Part shown: one piece after another, positions 1 to 6,743 of the stretch | Layout: each line of letters begins with the position of its first letter | Position numbering within the stretch: the first letter of the stretch is position 1 | Assembly (NCBI GenBank): GCA_030151885.1 | Contig: JASLCG010000105.1 | Location: 1-6,743 of the forward strand | Direction of reading: 5' to 3' | Length of the DNA: 6,743 bases | Origin: Bacteroides sp. | GTDB lineage: Bacteria > Bacteroidota > Bacteroidia > Bacteroidales > Bacteroidaceae | Position numbers and translations under genes: made by a program | Notes under the pieces: model-generated | What the model was told of the DNA's origin: nothing | Seen by the model: only the letters and a program-made list of their open reading frames with translations | The model's database searches: none

Positions 1-2252
1 TATCGAACAATGCCAACCTCCAAACCATGAGCCCCACAGTTTCTGGTGGTTCTGCTGGTGTGGGTGGTGCAGCATCGCCATCGGGAGGTGTAGATTTAAG
101 GAGCTTATCAGTATCGAATATAGAGCGTATAGAGGTGGTACGAGGCATTCCTTCTGTAGAGTATGGAGATTTATCTTCGGGCGCAGTTATTATTACATCC
201 AAAGCTGGACGAGATCCATTGAAAGTAAATGCAGGTGTAAACTCTGCCGTATATCAAGTAGGAGCTAGCAAAGGATTCGATTTACAAAAAAACCGTGGAG
301 TACTAAACGTCAGTACAAACTACGCATACACCCAGAAAAGTCCCATTCAGTCGTATCTAACCTATCAACGATTCAATGGAGAACTACTTTACTCTAAATC
401 ACTATTTAACAACAGGTTGCGAACCAATACATCTGTAGATGTAATTTATGGTAAAGACGACCGAAAACGGAACCCAGACGACGAAAAGACTCAAACTTCG
501 TCCAAGGGATCTAACTTTACAACTAGCTTTAATACCAACGGAACACTCTTTTTTAAAGACCTTTGGTTAAAAAATATTCGTTACACAGCATCTGTTAGTG
601 CAGCAAATAAATCGAGCTATTACGAACAGCTTTACACATCGGCTACAGCACCCTACTCTATGACTACTACCGATGGGGCTATTTTGTCAAACAGACCCAA
701 TACCGACCTGTACACAGCTAGTGGAGATAAAATAACCAACATCTCTCCTGCTGATAAGGATATGTATGCACAGTTGCTACCATCAGAGTACTTAGGTCGA
801 TACGACATTGACGGGAAAGAGATTGGTCTCTATGCCAAAATAGTATCTAACTTCTTTAAGAGCTTTGGCAAAGTGGATAATCGATTCTTAATAGGTACAG
901 ACTTTAAATCGGATGGAAACAGAGGTAAAGGTAAAACTTTTGACCCTACACGTCCACCACTTCGAAGCATGAATAGTGCCGATGCTAGTTATAGACCTCG
1001 CTCTTACAAAGAGATTCCTTTCGTAAATCAGTTCAGCCTTTTTGCCGAAGAGAATTTTACTTGGAACATAGGGAAAAGAGCATTAAAGTTACAAGCAGGG
1101 GTAAGATGGGACAATGTTAGCGCAGTAAAAAACGCAATATCACCACGCTTCAATATGTCGTTCGATGTAGTACCAGAGCATTTTACCATTCGTGGAGGTT
1201 ATGGTATTACTGCCAAAGCACCTACTTTACTCTATCTGCATCCTGAATTGGCTTACTTTGAATACCTCAATCTAAATGAGATTGGATTAAGCAAAATTCC
1301 TGAAGAAGATCAGCGTATCATCACAACAACACGTGTTTTTGATACTCAAAACAGTAAACTAGAGATGGCTAAGAATAGAAAAGCCGAAATAGGTTTTGAC
1401 CTCAAATGGAATAAGACAAATTTACGTGTTACGGCATTTACAGAACGCATGAATAATGGCTACTCTATAGCAAGAACTGTAGATACCTTCCACTCTTTAG
1501 AATTCAATGAATACGAAAGAGCTGGTGTAAATGCTCAAGGAGAGCCTGTTTTTCAGCTGAAAGCCGATGGAGCTAATCGAGTCCTTGCCTCTTACCACAC
1601 ACCAACCAACACCCGTACTATACGGAGCAAGGGTGTTGAGTTTGATCTTAATTTAGGTCGTATAGATGCTATACGCACAGCAATAACCCTTAATGGGTCG
1701 TGGATTAAGACGGAGAGTTTCAACAACGACTACCTGTTCTTTGATGGGAATAGTGGCTTAGGTGGAAACAACAGAACACACGTTGCCATGTATGAAAAAG
1801 GAATGCAGAAGCAAAATTATGAAAACCTAGTTACTGCCGTTCGTTTAACACACAACATTCCTAAAGTGGGTTTTGTAGTTACATTAACAGCTCAAACCAT
1901 CTGGAAAGAGTCTAATTGGAATGTATTCGGAAACGACTCTATTCCTGTGAAATACATTGACAAAAACGATGGTAAGATTTACGACTTTAATCCAGAGCTA
2001 AAAGAGGAGAAAGAGTTTAAACCCTTAATCCGTAACAAATCGGAGAGATTGTATATTAAAGAGTCTTTTTCTCCTGCACTATCGTTCAATTTAAACGTAA
2101 CTAAAGAGATAGGCAAAAACTTCCGTATGTCTTTCTTTGCAAACAACTTCTTTAGAAGTTACCCTATTCAGAAGTCAAAAAGAGATTTGGGGACATACAT
2201 CCGTCGAAATCAAAAATTCTTCTTTGGTATGAATCTCGCTTTAACGCTATAA
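1..2252 (+). CDS. TonB-dependent outer-membrane receptor, 5'-truncated by the window edge
   Basis: This is the C-terminal part of an outer-membrane receptor that imports a ligand into the periplasm using TonB/ExbBD energy; the ligand is unknown. The first complete codon is at position 3 and reads SNANLQT straight into the ATG at 27, so that ATG is internal and the true start lies upstream. About 749 residues are visible. The signal peptide, any carboxypeptidase-like N-terminal domain, the TonB box and the first half of the plug are missing. Visible parts, numbering from the internal Met at 27: a Gly/Ser/Ala-rich plug loop (about 6-21); the hallmark plug end NIERIEVVRGIPSVEYGDLS (31-50) followed by SGAVIITSKAG (51-61); then a long beta-barrel with many aromatic alternating strands, including the GVRWD and SPRFN strands typical of the family. 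The last strand is KFFFGMNLALTL, ending in Leu rather than the more usual aromatic residue. It is followed after 12 nt by the lipoprotein gene, implying co-transcription. The class is certain; the substrate is not inferable. Confidence 0.95.
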   Translation, partial: SNNANLQTMSPTVSGGSAGVGGAASPSGGVDLRSLSVSNIERIEVVRGIPSVEYGDLSSGAVIITSKAGRDPLKVNAGVNSAVYQVGASKGFDLQKNRGVLNVSTNYAYTQKSPIQSYLTYQRFNGELLYSKSLFNNRLRTNTSVDVIYGKDDRKRNPDDEKTQTSSKGSNFTTSFNTNGTLFFKDLWLKNIRYTASVSAANKSSYYEQLYTSATAPYSMTTTDGAILSNRPNTDLYTASGDKITNISPADKDMYAQLLPSEYLGRYDIDGKEIGLYAKIVSNFFKSFGKVDNRFLIGTDFKSDGNRGKGKTFDPTRPPLRSMNSADASYRPRSYKEIPFVNQFSLFAEENFTWNIGKRALKLQAGVRWDNVSAVKNAISPRFNMSFDVVPEHFTIRGGYGITAKAPTLLYLHPELAYFEYLNLNEIGLSKIPEEDQRIITTTRVFDTQNSKLEMAKNRKAEIGFDLKWNKTNLRVTAFTERMNNGYSIARTVDTFHSLEFNEYERAGVNAQGEPVFQLKADGANRVLASYHTPTNTRTIRSKGVEFDLNLGRIDAIRTAITLNGSWIKTESFNNDYLFFDGNSGLGGNNRTHVAMYEKGMQKQNYENLVTAVRLTHNIPKVGFVVTLTAQTIWKESNWNVFGNDSIPVKYIDKNDGKIYDFNPELKEEKEFKPLIRNKSERLYIKESFSPALSFNLNVTKEIGKNFRMSFFANNFFRSYPIQKSKRDLGTYIRRNQKFFFGMNLALTL

Positions 2253-2264
2253 AATGCTATAATA

Positions 2265-3506
2265 ATGAACTTAAAAGAATCTAAAATATACCTGTTATCG
2301 CTGCTATTAATATCGGTAGTAAGCTGTGGAGAATATAATGATATTGTAAAGACACCCGATTTTAAGCGTATAGATGTACAAATTACGGGCAAACTAGCAA
2401 CTCACGAAGTTGAAACAGTAAAAGATTTACAACTGAAACTGGATAATTTCCGAGACGATATACACCTGCAAGAGGAGATGAAAAGCATGGAGACTCAAAT
2501 TACAGGGGTAACGCCTGGAATGTATAACATTACCATTAATGGGCAAGTTACTACTACACTGGGAGAGACTTTTATGCTAAACGGAACACTCGTAAATTAT
2601 CCTATTGTAAAGGAGAACGAAAACATAGTGTTAGATCTTGGACAGATTAGACTGGGAGATCTTATTTTTACTGAAATATTCTATGCTGGTACTCCAAAGA
2701 ACTACTTTAGAGATCAATTTTACCAAGTGTACAACAACTCCGAAAAGACGATATACCTAGATGGCATATACTTTGCCAACCTAACACCTGGTAAAGCCAC
2801 CTCTAAACTACCTCAATGGCCCGAAGAAGATGAAGATAATTTCTGTTATGCAGAGCGTGTATGGAGATTTCCTGGCAGTGGAACAGACTACCCATTGGCT
2901 CCGGGAGAGGCTTGTGTAATATCACAATTTGCAGCAAACCATAAACTACCCAATTACAATCCAAATTCACCAATAGATGGTAGTAGCTCCGAATTTGAGT
3001 TTAACATGAACAATCCTAAATTTCCAAATCAACCAGCCTTCGACATGGAACATGTGTTCTACGATGGGCTTGTAGAGATGGGTAGAGTTCCTCAATATTT
3101 AACCTCTGTTTTTGGTGGTGCATACGTCATATTTGAAGTTCCAGAGGGGCAAAACTACGACCCCGTAAATAATAAGGCACTACAAACGAAAGACCTATCT
3201 GCAAGCAATAGCAAAATATTTGCAAAGATTCCTGTAGAGTATGTACTAGATGCTGTAGAGTGTGCCGATAATGAAACCATGATTAATGCCAAACGTGTAC
3301 CAGGAAGACTAGACTCGGGAATTACCTGGGTAGGTGCAACGTATAATATGCTAGGTGTTACGCGTAAAAAAGTGGGAGAACGTGCAGACGGAACTCCACT
3401 GTATCAAGATACAAACAACAGCACAGAAGACTTTATAAGGGGTGTTACTCCACTCTTTAGAAGAGATGGGGCTAAAATGCCAAAATGGAACCACACACTA
3501 AACTAA
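2265..3506 (+). CDS. DUF4876-type lipoprotein, probable surface partner of the receptor
   Basis: This is a 413-residue lipoprotein. The N-terminus has a lysine-containing start, a hydrophobic core (about 8-20) and the lipobox VVSC, giving lipidation at Cys21. The mature protein begins CGEYND, with two acidic residues near the lipid anchor; this weakly resembles Bacteroidetes surface-export signals. Residues about 30-126 look like a beta-sandwich (Ig or transthyretin type) with the turn VTPGMYNITINGQ. From about 130 a second region starts with GDLIFTEIFYAGTP, followed by YQVYNNSEKTIYLDGIYF and LAPGEACVIS. That order resembles lamin-tail-domain proteins (ITEI...YN...dLdG...L.PGe). This layout and the position right after a TonB receptor match the DUF4876 family as I remember it; no database search was possible. 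An acidic stretch, EEDED, lies at 187-191. Non-lipidated cysteines are at 194, 217 and 333. The ATG 12 nt after the receptor stop is chosen because it gives a complete lipoprotein signal. Its biochemical role is unknown; ligand capture for the receptor is an inference. Confidence 0.85.
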   Translation: MNLKESKIYLLSLLLISVVSCGEYNDIVKTPDFKRIDVQITGKLATHEVETVKDLQLKLDNFRDDIHLQEEMKSMETQITGVTPGMYNITINGQVTTTLGETFMLNGTLVNYPIVKENENIVLDLGQIRLGDLIFTEIFYAGTPKNYFRDQFYQVYNNSEKTIYLDGIYFANLTPGKATSKLPQWPEEDEDNFCYAERVWRFPGSGTDYPLAPGEACVISQFAANHKLPNYNPNSPIDGSSSEFEFNMNNPKFPNQPAFDMEHVFYDGLVEMGRVPQYLTSVFGGAYVIFEVPEGQNYDPVNNKALQTKDLSASNSKIFAKIPVEYVLDAVECADNETMINAKRVPGRLDSGITWVGATYNMLGVTRKKVGERADGTPLYQDTNNSTEDFIRGVTPLFRRDGAKMPKWNHTLN

Positions 3507-3515
3507 AATATAGAG

Positions 3516-5084
3516 ATGAAACATTTTAAACAACATATAAAACGAAGATTACTCTTCTCTTTTGTACTGATTTCTGCTACCGTAGGAGGCTTAAAGGCAC
3601 AAATTAGCTCCTATGCTGGTTTGGAACTGCACAAGCTAGGTAACTTTTGGCAACAAGGGTACAACCCTGCTGGTGCATGGTTAGATAATCCTCTAAAATA
3701 CTCGAAAGTAGGTTTTGATGTTAATTATACCGATGGAACCTACCATAGAGCTATGGATGCAGAGGCTCAAAGAGATATTAAGTTTAACAGCGAGGGGGTG
3801 GTATTACTAGATAATCATTACATATCGGGAACGTTTAATTACATCAACAGAAATTTAAAAGATGTAGGCTACAATGCATCTCTAATAGACCCCTATCGTG
3901 GAATGCCCTATATCGTTGCCGACTTAAATAGCAGTGATTGGAAAAACCAATATTATGATATGGGGGTGCGTTGGGCATCGCCTAAACTATTCAATAAGCT
4001 GTACGTTGGGGTAGATTTTTACTATGGGGCTCACAGTGGGGCAAAACAGCGAGATGTACGTGCCGACAACAAATTAATGCAGCTTACATTGCGTCCTGGC
4101 ATTGTGTGGTCTATCAATAAAAAGAACCATTTAGGAGGGTTCTTTAACTACTACTCTATAAAGGAGGAGTCTGCAAACAGCAATGTAAACACCTATATAT
4201 CGCAAGAGTATTACGAGCTGAATGGTTTAGGCAATGCCGTTAAACGGCTTGGTTCAGGAAGATCTACCAACTACACGGGAAATAACTTTGGTGGAGGAGT
4301 AAATTATGGGGCATATTTTGGGGCAACTCATCTTTTATTTAGCACCATGTATAACCTTAAAGCAGAGAAGGCCGAAGACTCTTTTACCACCCCTAGAGAT
4401 GTAGGTTCGGTAAGAGATGCCACTTGGAATACCAGTTTGCAACTATATACCCGTAGCTTCTCTGACTTTGGGCATCTTCTGACGGTAGATTATAGTTTAT
4501 CAGCTATAAAAGGTATTGAATACATTACCCAGAGAACAAACTCACAAGAGAATGCTGGATGGGTATCTTTATACTCTAGTGTCCGTTCAAAGTACAACAC
4601 TCAACGTGCTGCACTTACATATAGCTTAATAGCCCACAGGGGTAATGAGTATGCATGGACCGTAGAAATGGGGATAAATTATCAAGAATCGAAAGATAAA
4701 TACTTAGACCCACGCTCCGAAAAAAAGAGCAAAAACTTACGTTCTCATGCTCTATTTAAACGAAACATTGCCTTCAATGGTGGCAAAAAGCCCAGACTAC
4801 TACTAACTGGCGAAGCGCTATACAATAAAAATCTATCTGGCAGCTTCAATTACGGGGGTAAAAACAGTGATTACATAACCGTACAAAACATAGAGTTAGT
4901 AGATTTTCAATACTACAACACCAACTATTGGGGAGCTAATGCAGCAGTTAACTACTCACAAAGAGTAAACAGCTCTAGTAATATGAGCTGGTTTGTAAAT
5001 GGTTACTTCAACTATACAAAAGCAGATAAATTCGAGTTCAATCATAGAAAAACAATCGGTGTAGCTGTTGGCTGTATATTCTAG
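3516..5084 (+). CDS. DUF6850-type outer-membrane beta-barrel protein
   Basis: This is a 522-residue exported protein. The signal peptide is clear: a basic N-region (KHFKQHIKRR, 2-11), a hydrophobic core, and a predicted cut after LKA at residue 28, leaving a mature N-terminal Gln as is common in Bacteroidetes. The mature protein is rich in Tyr, Phe, Asn and Gly, with alternating amphipathic strands such as KLYVGVDFYYGAH, HLGGFFNYYSI, AYFGATHLLFSTMYNL and MSWFVNGYFNYTKA. It ends in VAVGCIF; a terminal Phe is the usual sorting signal for barrel insertion. Near the mature N-terminus, GYNPAGAWLDNPLKYSKVGF (48-67) recalls the NPA segment of FadL-like and PorP/SprF-like barrels, but overall similarity to those is not demonstrated. 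There is no plug domain or TonB box, so it is not a second TonB receptor. It starts 9 nt after the lipoprotein stop. The assignment to DUF6850 comes from family recognition and from its place after DUF4876. Its function is unknown; a channel or a surface anchor for the neighbouring protease are both possible. Confidence 0.85.
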   Translation: MKHFKQHIKRRLLFSFVLISATVGGLKAQISSYAGLELHKLGNFWQQGYNPAGAWLDNPLKYSKVGFDVNYTDGTYHRAMDAEAQRDIKFNSEGVVLLDNHYISGTFNYINRNLKDVGYNASLIDPYRGMPYIVADLNSSDWKNQYYDMGVRWASPKLFNKLYVGVDFYYGAHSGAKQRDVRADNKLMQLTLRPGIVWSINKKNHLGGFFNYYSIKEESANSNVNTYISQEYYELNGLGNAVKRLGSGRSTNYTGNNFGGGVNYGAYFGATHLLFSTMYNLKAEKAEDSFTTPRDVGSVRDATWNTSLQLYTRSFSDFGHLLTVDYSLSAIKGIEYITQRTNSQENAGWVSLYSSVRSKYNTQRAALTYSLIAHRGNEYAWTVEMGINYQESKDKYLDPRSEKKSKNLRSHALFKRNIAFNGGKKPRLLLTGEALYNKNLSGSFNYGGKNSDYITVQNIELVDFQYYNTNYWGANAAVNYSQRVNSSSNMSWFVNGYFNYTKADKFEFNHRKTIGVAVGCIF

Positions 5085-5121
5085 TCCACAGGTTGCATCG
5101 GATATTATTACAAATAAAAAT
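5085..5121 (+). other. 37-nt A/T-rich gap before the protease gene
   Basis: This is the longest gap in the window. It holds no inverted repeat with a U-tract that would act as a terminator, and no clear Bacteroidetes promoter: no TAnnTTTG -7 box spaced from a TTG -33 element. The last bases, caaataaaaat, form the A-rich leader that often replaces a Shine-Dalgarno site in this phylum, and they support the start at 5122. The downstream gene is therefore probably read from the same transcript as the three genes before it. Confidence 0.5.
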
Positions 5122-6743
5122 ATGAAAAAGTTAATTACACTATTAATCCTATTGCAAGTGTCCTTGTTCTCGTTTGGACAGGTGGTGGAGGCTCCTGCTA
5201 TAAAGAGCAAAACCACATTTGCAATTGTGGTAGATACAGAGACCTACCAATATGCTAAAGAGGAAATAGAGGCGTATAAACGTGTTATAGAGAGCGACCG
5301 CTTAGGAACATATATTCTGGCTAAATCTTGGAGTAATCCTGAAGAGATAAGAGCCGAACTCATGCGTTTGTACCATACAAATACTCCACTTGAAGGGGCT
5401 GTTTTTGTGGGCGATATCCCTATACCAATGCTTAGAAATGCACAACACTTAACATCTGCCTTTAAAATGGATCAAACTAGAGATTGGAAAAGATCTAGCG
5501 TACCCTCGGATAGGTACTATGACGACTTTGACCTACAGTTTGATTTTCTAAAACAAGATGAAAAAGAGCCTAGTTATTTCTATTTTTCTCTAAAACCAGA
5601 CTCTCCACAAAGATTGTCTTCTGATATTTATACTGCACGTATTCGTCCTATTAAAGATGGTACAACAGAGCCCAAAGAGCTAGTCAAAAGATTTCTTCAA
5701 AAAGTAGTGGACGAACGTACCAACAATAGAGAAAATAAGCTAGATAGATTAACCATGGCACGTGGCTATGGGTATAACTCTGAATCTAAAGTGGCTTGGG
5801 CTGGAGAGCAAATTGCTCTGACAGAACATTTACCAAACATCTATAAGCCTGGCAATTCGGTTAAGTTTATGGACTTTGAATCGAGATGGCCTATGAAGCC
5901 AATTATCTTAAATGAGATATGCCAACCCGAGTTGGATGTTATGCTGTTGCACCACCACGGTTCACCAACGACACAATACATCAATGGATACAAGAAAGGG
6001 AGCGATTTAGACACCTCGATCGAGAATATTAAACTCTTTTTACGTTCTAAATTAAAGAGAGATAAGAACCCAGATAAACGAGCTGCCGACTTTGTAGAGC
6101 GTTATGGTTTCTCTGATAAGTGGATAAGCGAAGCGATGGATTCCGAGAATAAGTTTGAAAAAATAGACTCATTATTGGATGCTAGTCTAGAAATTCGCTT
6201 AGCCGATTTAAAACAAGTTACCCCAAATGCACGTTTCGTTATGTTCGATGCTTGTTACAATGGCTCGTTCCACCATAAAGATTACGTAGCTGGTAACTAC
6301 ATTTTCAACTCGGGTAAAACCATTGTTACACAAGGCAACACAGTTAATGCCCTACAAGATAAATGGCCCGACGAAATGATTGGTTTACTAGCAGATGGTG
6401 TTCGTGTAGGGAACTGGCATAAATTGGTGAACTACCTTGAAACACATCTTATTGGTGACCCTACTTATCGTTTCTACACTACAGATACTAAAGAAGATTT
6501 TAATCAAGCTATAGTACTGCAAAAGGGTAATAATAAGTTTTGGGTAAAACAACTTAAAAGTGAAAAGGCTGATGTACAAGCTTTGGCACTCCGTATGTTA
6601 AAAGACAACAACTACCCTAATATAGATAATTTACTGTTAAGTAAGTTTTTAACATCTACTTTTGCTGTTGTAAGAGCAGAAGCTTTACACCTGTTAAGCA
6701 GAACTTATAGTCCACAGCTGGTAGAGGTTCTAAAAGTAGCTCC
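5122..6743 (+). CDS. Gingipain-like (C25/clan CD) cysteine protease candidate with HEAT-like repeats, 3'-truncated
   Basis: The frame opens at ATG 5122 and stays open to the window edge (540 complete codons; no stop reached). A signal peptide (hydrophobic 4-18, likely cut before Gln20 in SFGQ) shows export. Several marks fit the caspase/gingipain fold. An N-terminal alpha/beta segment ends in EGAVFVGDIPIP (91-102), like the xVGDxxxP strand of C25 peptidases. A hydrophobic strand leads into HHHG (277-280; catalytic His candidate His279). A second strand, RFVMFDACYNG, gives catalytic Cys candidate Cys378, so the clan CD pattern of hydrophobic block-HG and hydrophobic block-AC is met. The domain ends with THLIGDPTYRFY (441-452), like the LxGDPxxxx end of C25 domains. 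The His-Cys spacing of 99 residues is long, because of a charged, probably helical insert (about 292-366). From about 482, paired helices (DVQALALRMLKD, AVVRAEALHLLSR) look like HEAT repeats. The C-terminus, including any type IX secretion domain, lies outside the window. Peptidase activity and substrate are inferred, not shown. Confidence 0.8.
   Translation, partial: MKKLITLLILLQVSLFSFGQVVEAPAIKSKTTFAIVVDTETYQYAKEEIEAYKRVIESDRLGTYILAKSWSNPEEIRAELMRLYHTNTPLEGAVFVGDIPIPMLRNAQHLTSAFKMDQTRDWKRSSVPSDRYYDDFDLQFDFLKQDEKEPSYFYFSLKPDSPQRLSSDIYTARIRPIKDGTTEPKELVKRFLQKVVDERTNNRENKLDRLTMARGYGYNSESKVAWAGEQIALTEHLPNIYKPGNSVKFMDFESRWPMKPIILNEICQPELDVMLLHHHGSPTTQYINGYKKGSDLDTSIENIKLFLRSKLKRDKNPDKRAADFVERYGFSDKWISEAMDSENKFEKIDSLLDASLEIRLADLKQVTPNARFVMFDACYNGSFHHKDYVAGNYIFNSGKTIVTQGNTVNALQDKWPDEMIGLLADGVRVGNWHKLVNYLETHLIGDPTYRFYTTDTKEDFNQAIVLQKGNNKFWVKQLKSEKADVQALALRMLKDNNYPNIDNLLLSKFLTSTFAVVRAEALHLLSRTYSPQLVEVLKVA

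Noticed and set aside
27..29. ATG as the start of the receptor gene
   Set aside because: The frame is open upstream to the window edge and encodes plug sequence (SNANLQT) directly before it. No signal peptide follows, so this Met is internal.
1..2252. SusC-type receptor of a polysaccharide utilization locus
   Set aside because: The next gene is not SusD-like (it has a lamin-tail-like layout instead), and no carbohydrate-active enzyme is present in the window.
2254..2262. ATG shortly before the lipoprotein gene
   Set aside because: It reads ATG CTA TAA, a two-codon frame ending at once. The ATG at 2265 gives a full lipoprotein signal.
2210..2392. Minus-strand open frame of 60 codons
   Set aside because: It overlaps the end of the receptor and the start of the lipoprotein, both strongly supported on the + strand, and shows no recognisable motif.
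5085..5121. Possible promoter or terminator between the barrel and protease genes
   Set aside because: No stem-loop with a T-run and no properly spaced TTG / TAnnTTTG pair could be seen. The A/T richness alone fits a translation leader.
4956..5216. Minus-strand open frame of 86 codons
   Set aside because: It lies antisense to the barrel C-terminus and the protease signal peptide. Its hydrophobic stretch is the complement of coding sequence and has no family resemblance.
6388..6579. Minus-strand open frame of 63 codons
   Set aside because: It lies entirely antisense to the C25-like end motif and following region of the protease gene; no independent evidence for a gene.

Overview
The window looks like chromosomal DNA of a Bacteroidota bacterium, most likely a member of the order Bacteroidales. 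The evidence is a TonB-dependent receptor of the Bacteroidetes type, followed by two protein families (DUF4876 and DUF6850) that I know mainly from that phylum. Start codons are preceded by A/T-rich leaders rather than strong Shine-Dalgarno sequences, and the base composition is moderately AT-rich. I cannot name a genus from the sequence alone.

All supportable genes lie on the + strand, head to tail, with very short gaps (12, 9 and 37 nt). No terminator or convincing promoter is visible between them, so they are probably one operon cut at both ends. Layout: (1) 1-2252, a TonB-dependent outer-membrane receptor missing its 5' end, because reading frame 3 is already open at the window edge inside the plug domain; (2) 2265-3506, a DUF4876-type lipoprotein with a clear lipobox; (3) 3516-5084, a DUF6850-type outer-membrane beta-barrel with a Sec signal peptide; (4) 5122 to the window end, a secreted gingipain-like (C25/clan CD, caspase-fold) cysteine protease candidate with the start of a HEAT-like repeat region, cut at the 3' end. 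Gene 4 runs off the window.

All four products carry, or by family should carry, export signals, so the locus builds an envelope system. The receptor would import a substrate using TonB energy. The lipoprotein could be a surface-exposed accessory to it. The second barrel could be another channel or an anchor. The protease-like protein could release or process a peptide or protein-bound ligand. The combination of a receptor, a lamin-tail-like lipoprotein, an orphan barrel and a caspase-fold protein with HEAT-like repeats is the most interesting aspect of the window. The substrate is not deducible from the sequence. There are no RNA genes, insertion sequences, CRISPR arrays or intergenic stretches above 300 bases.
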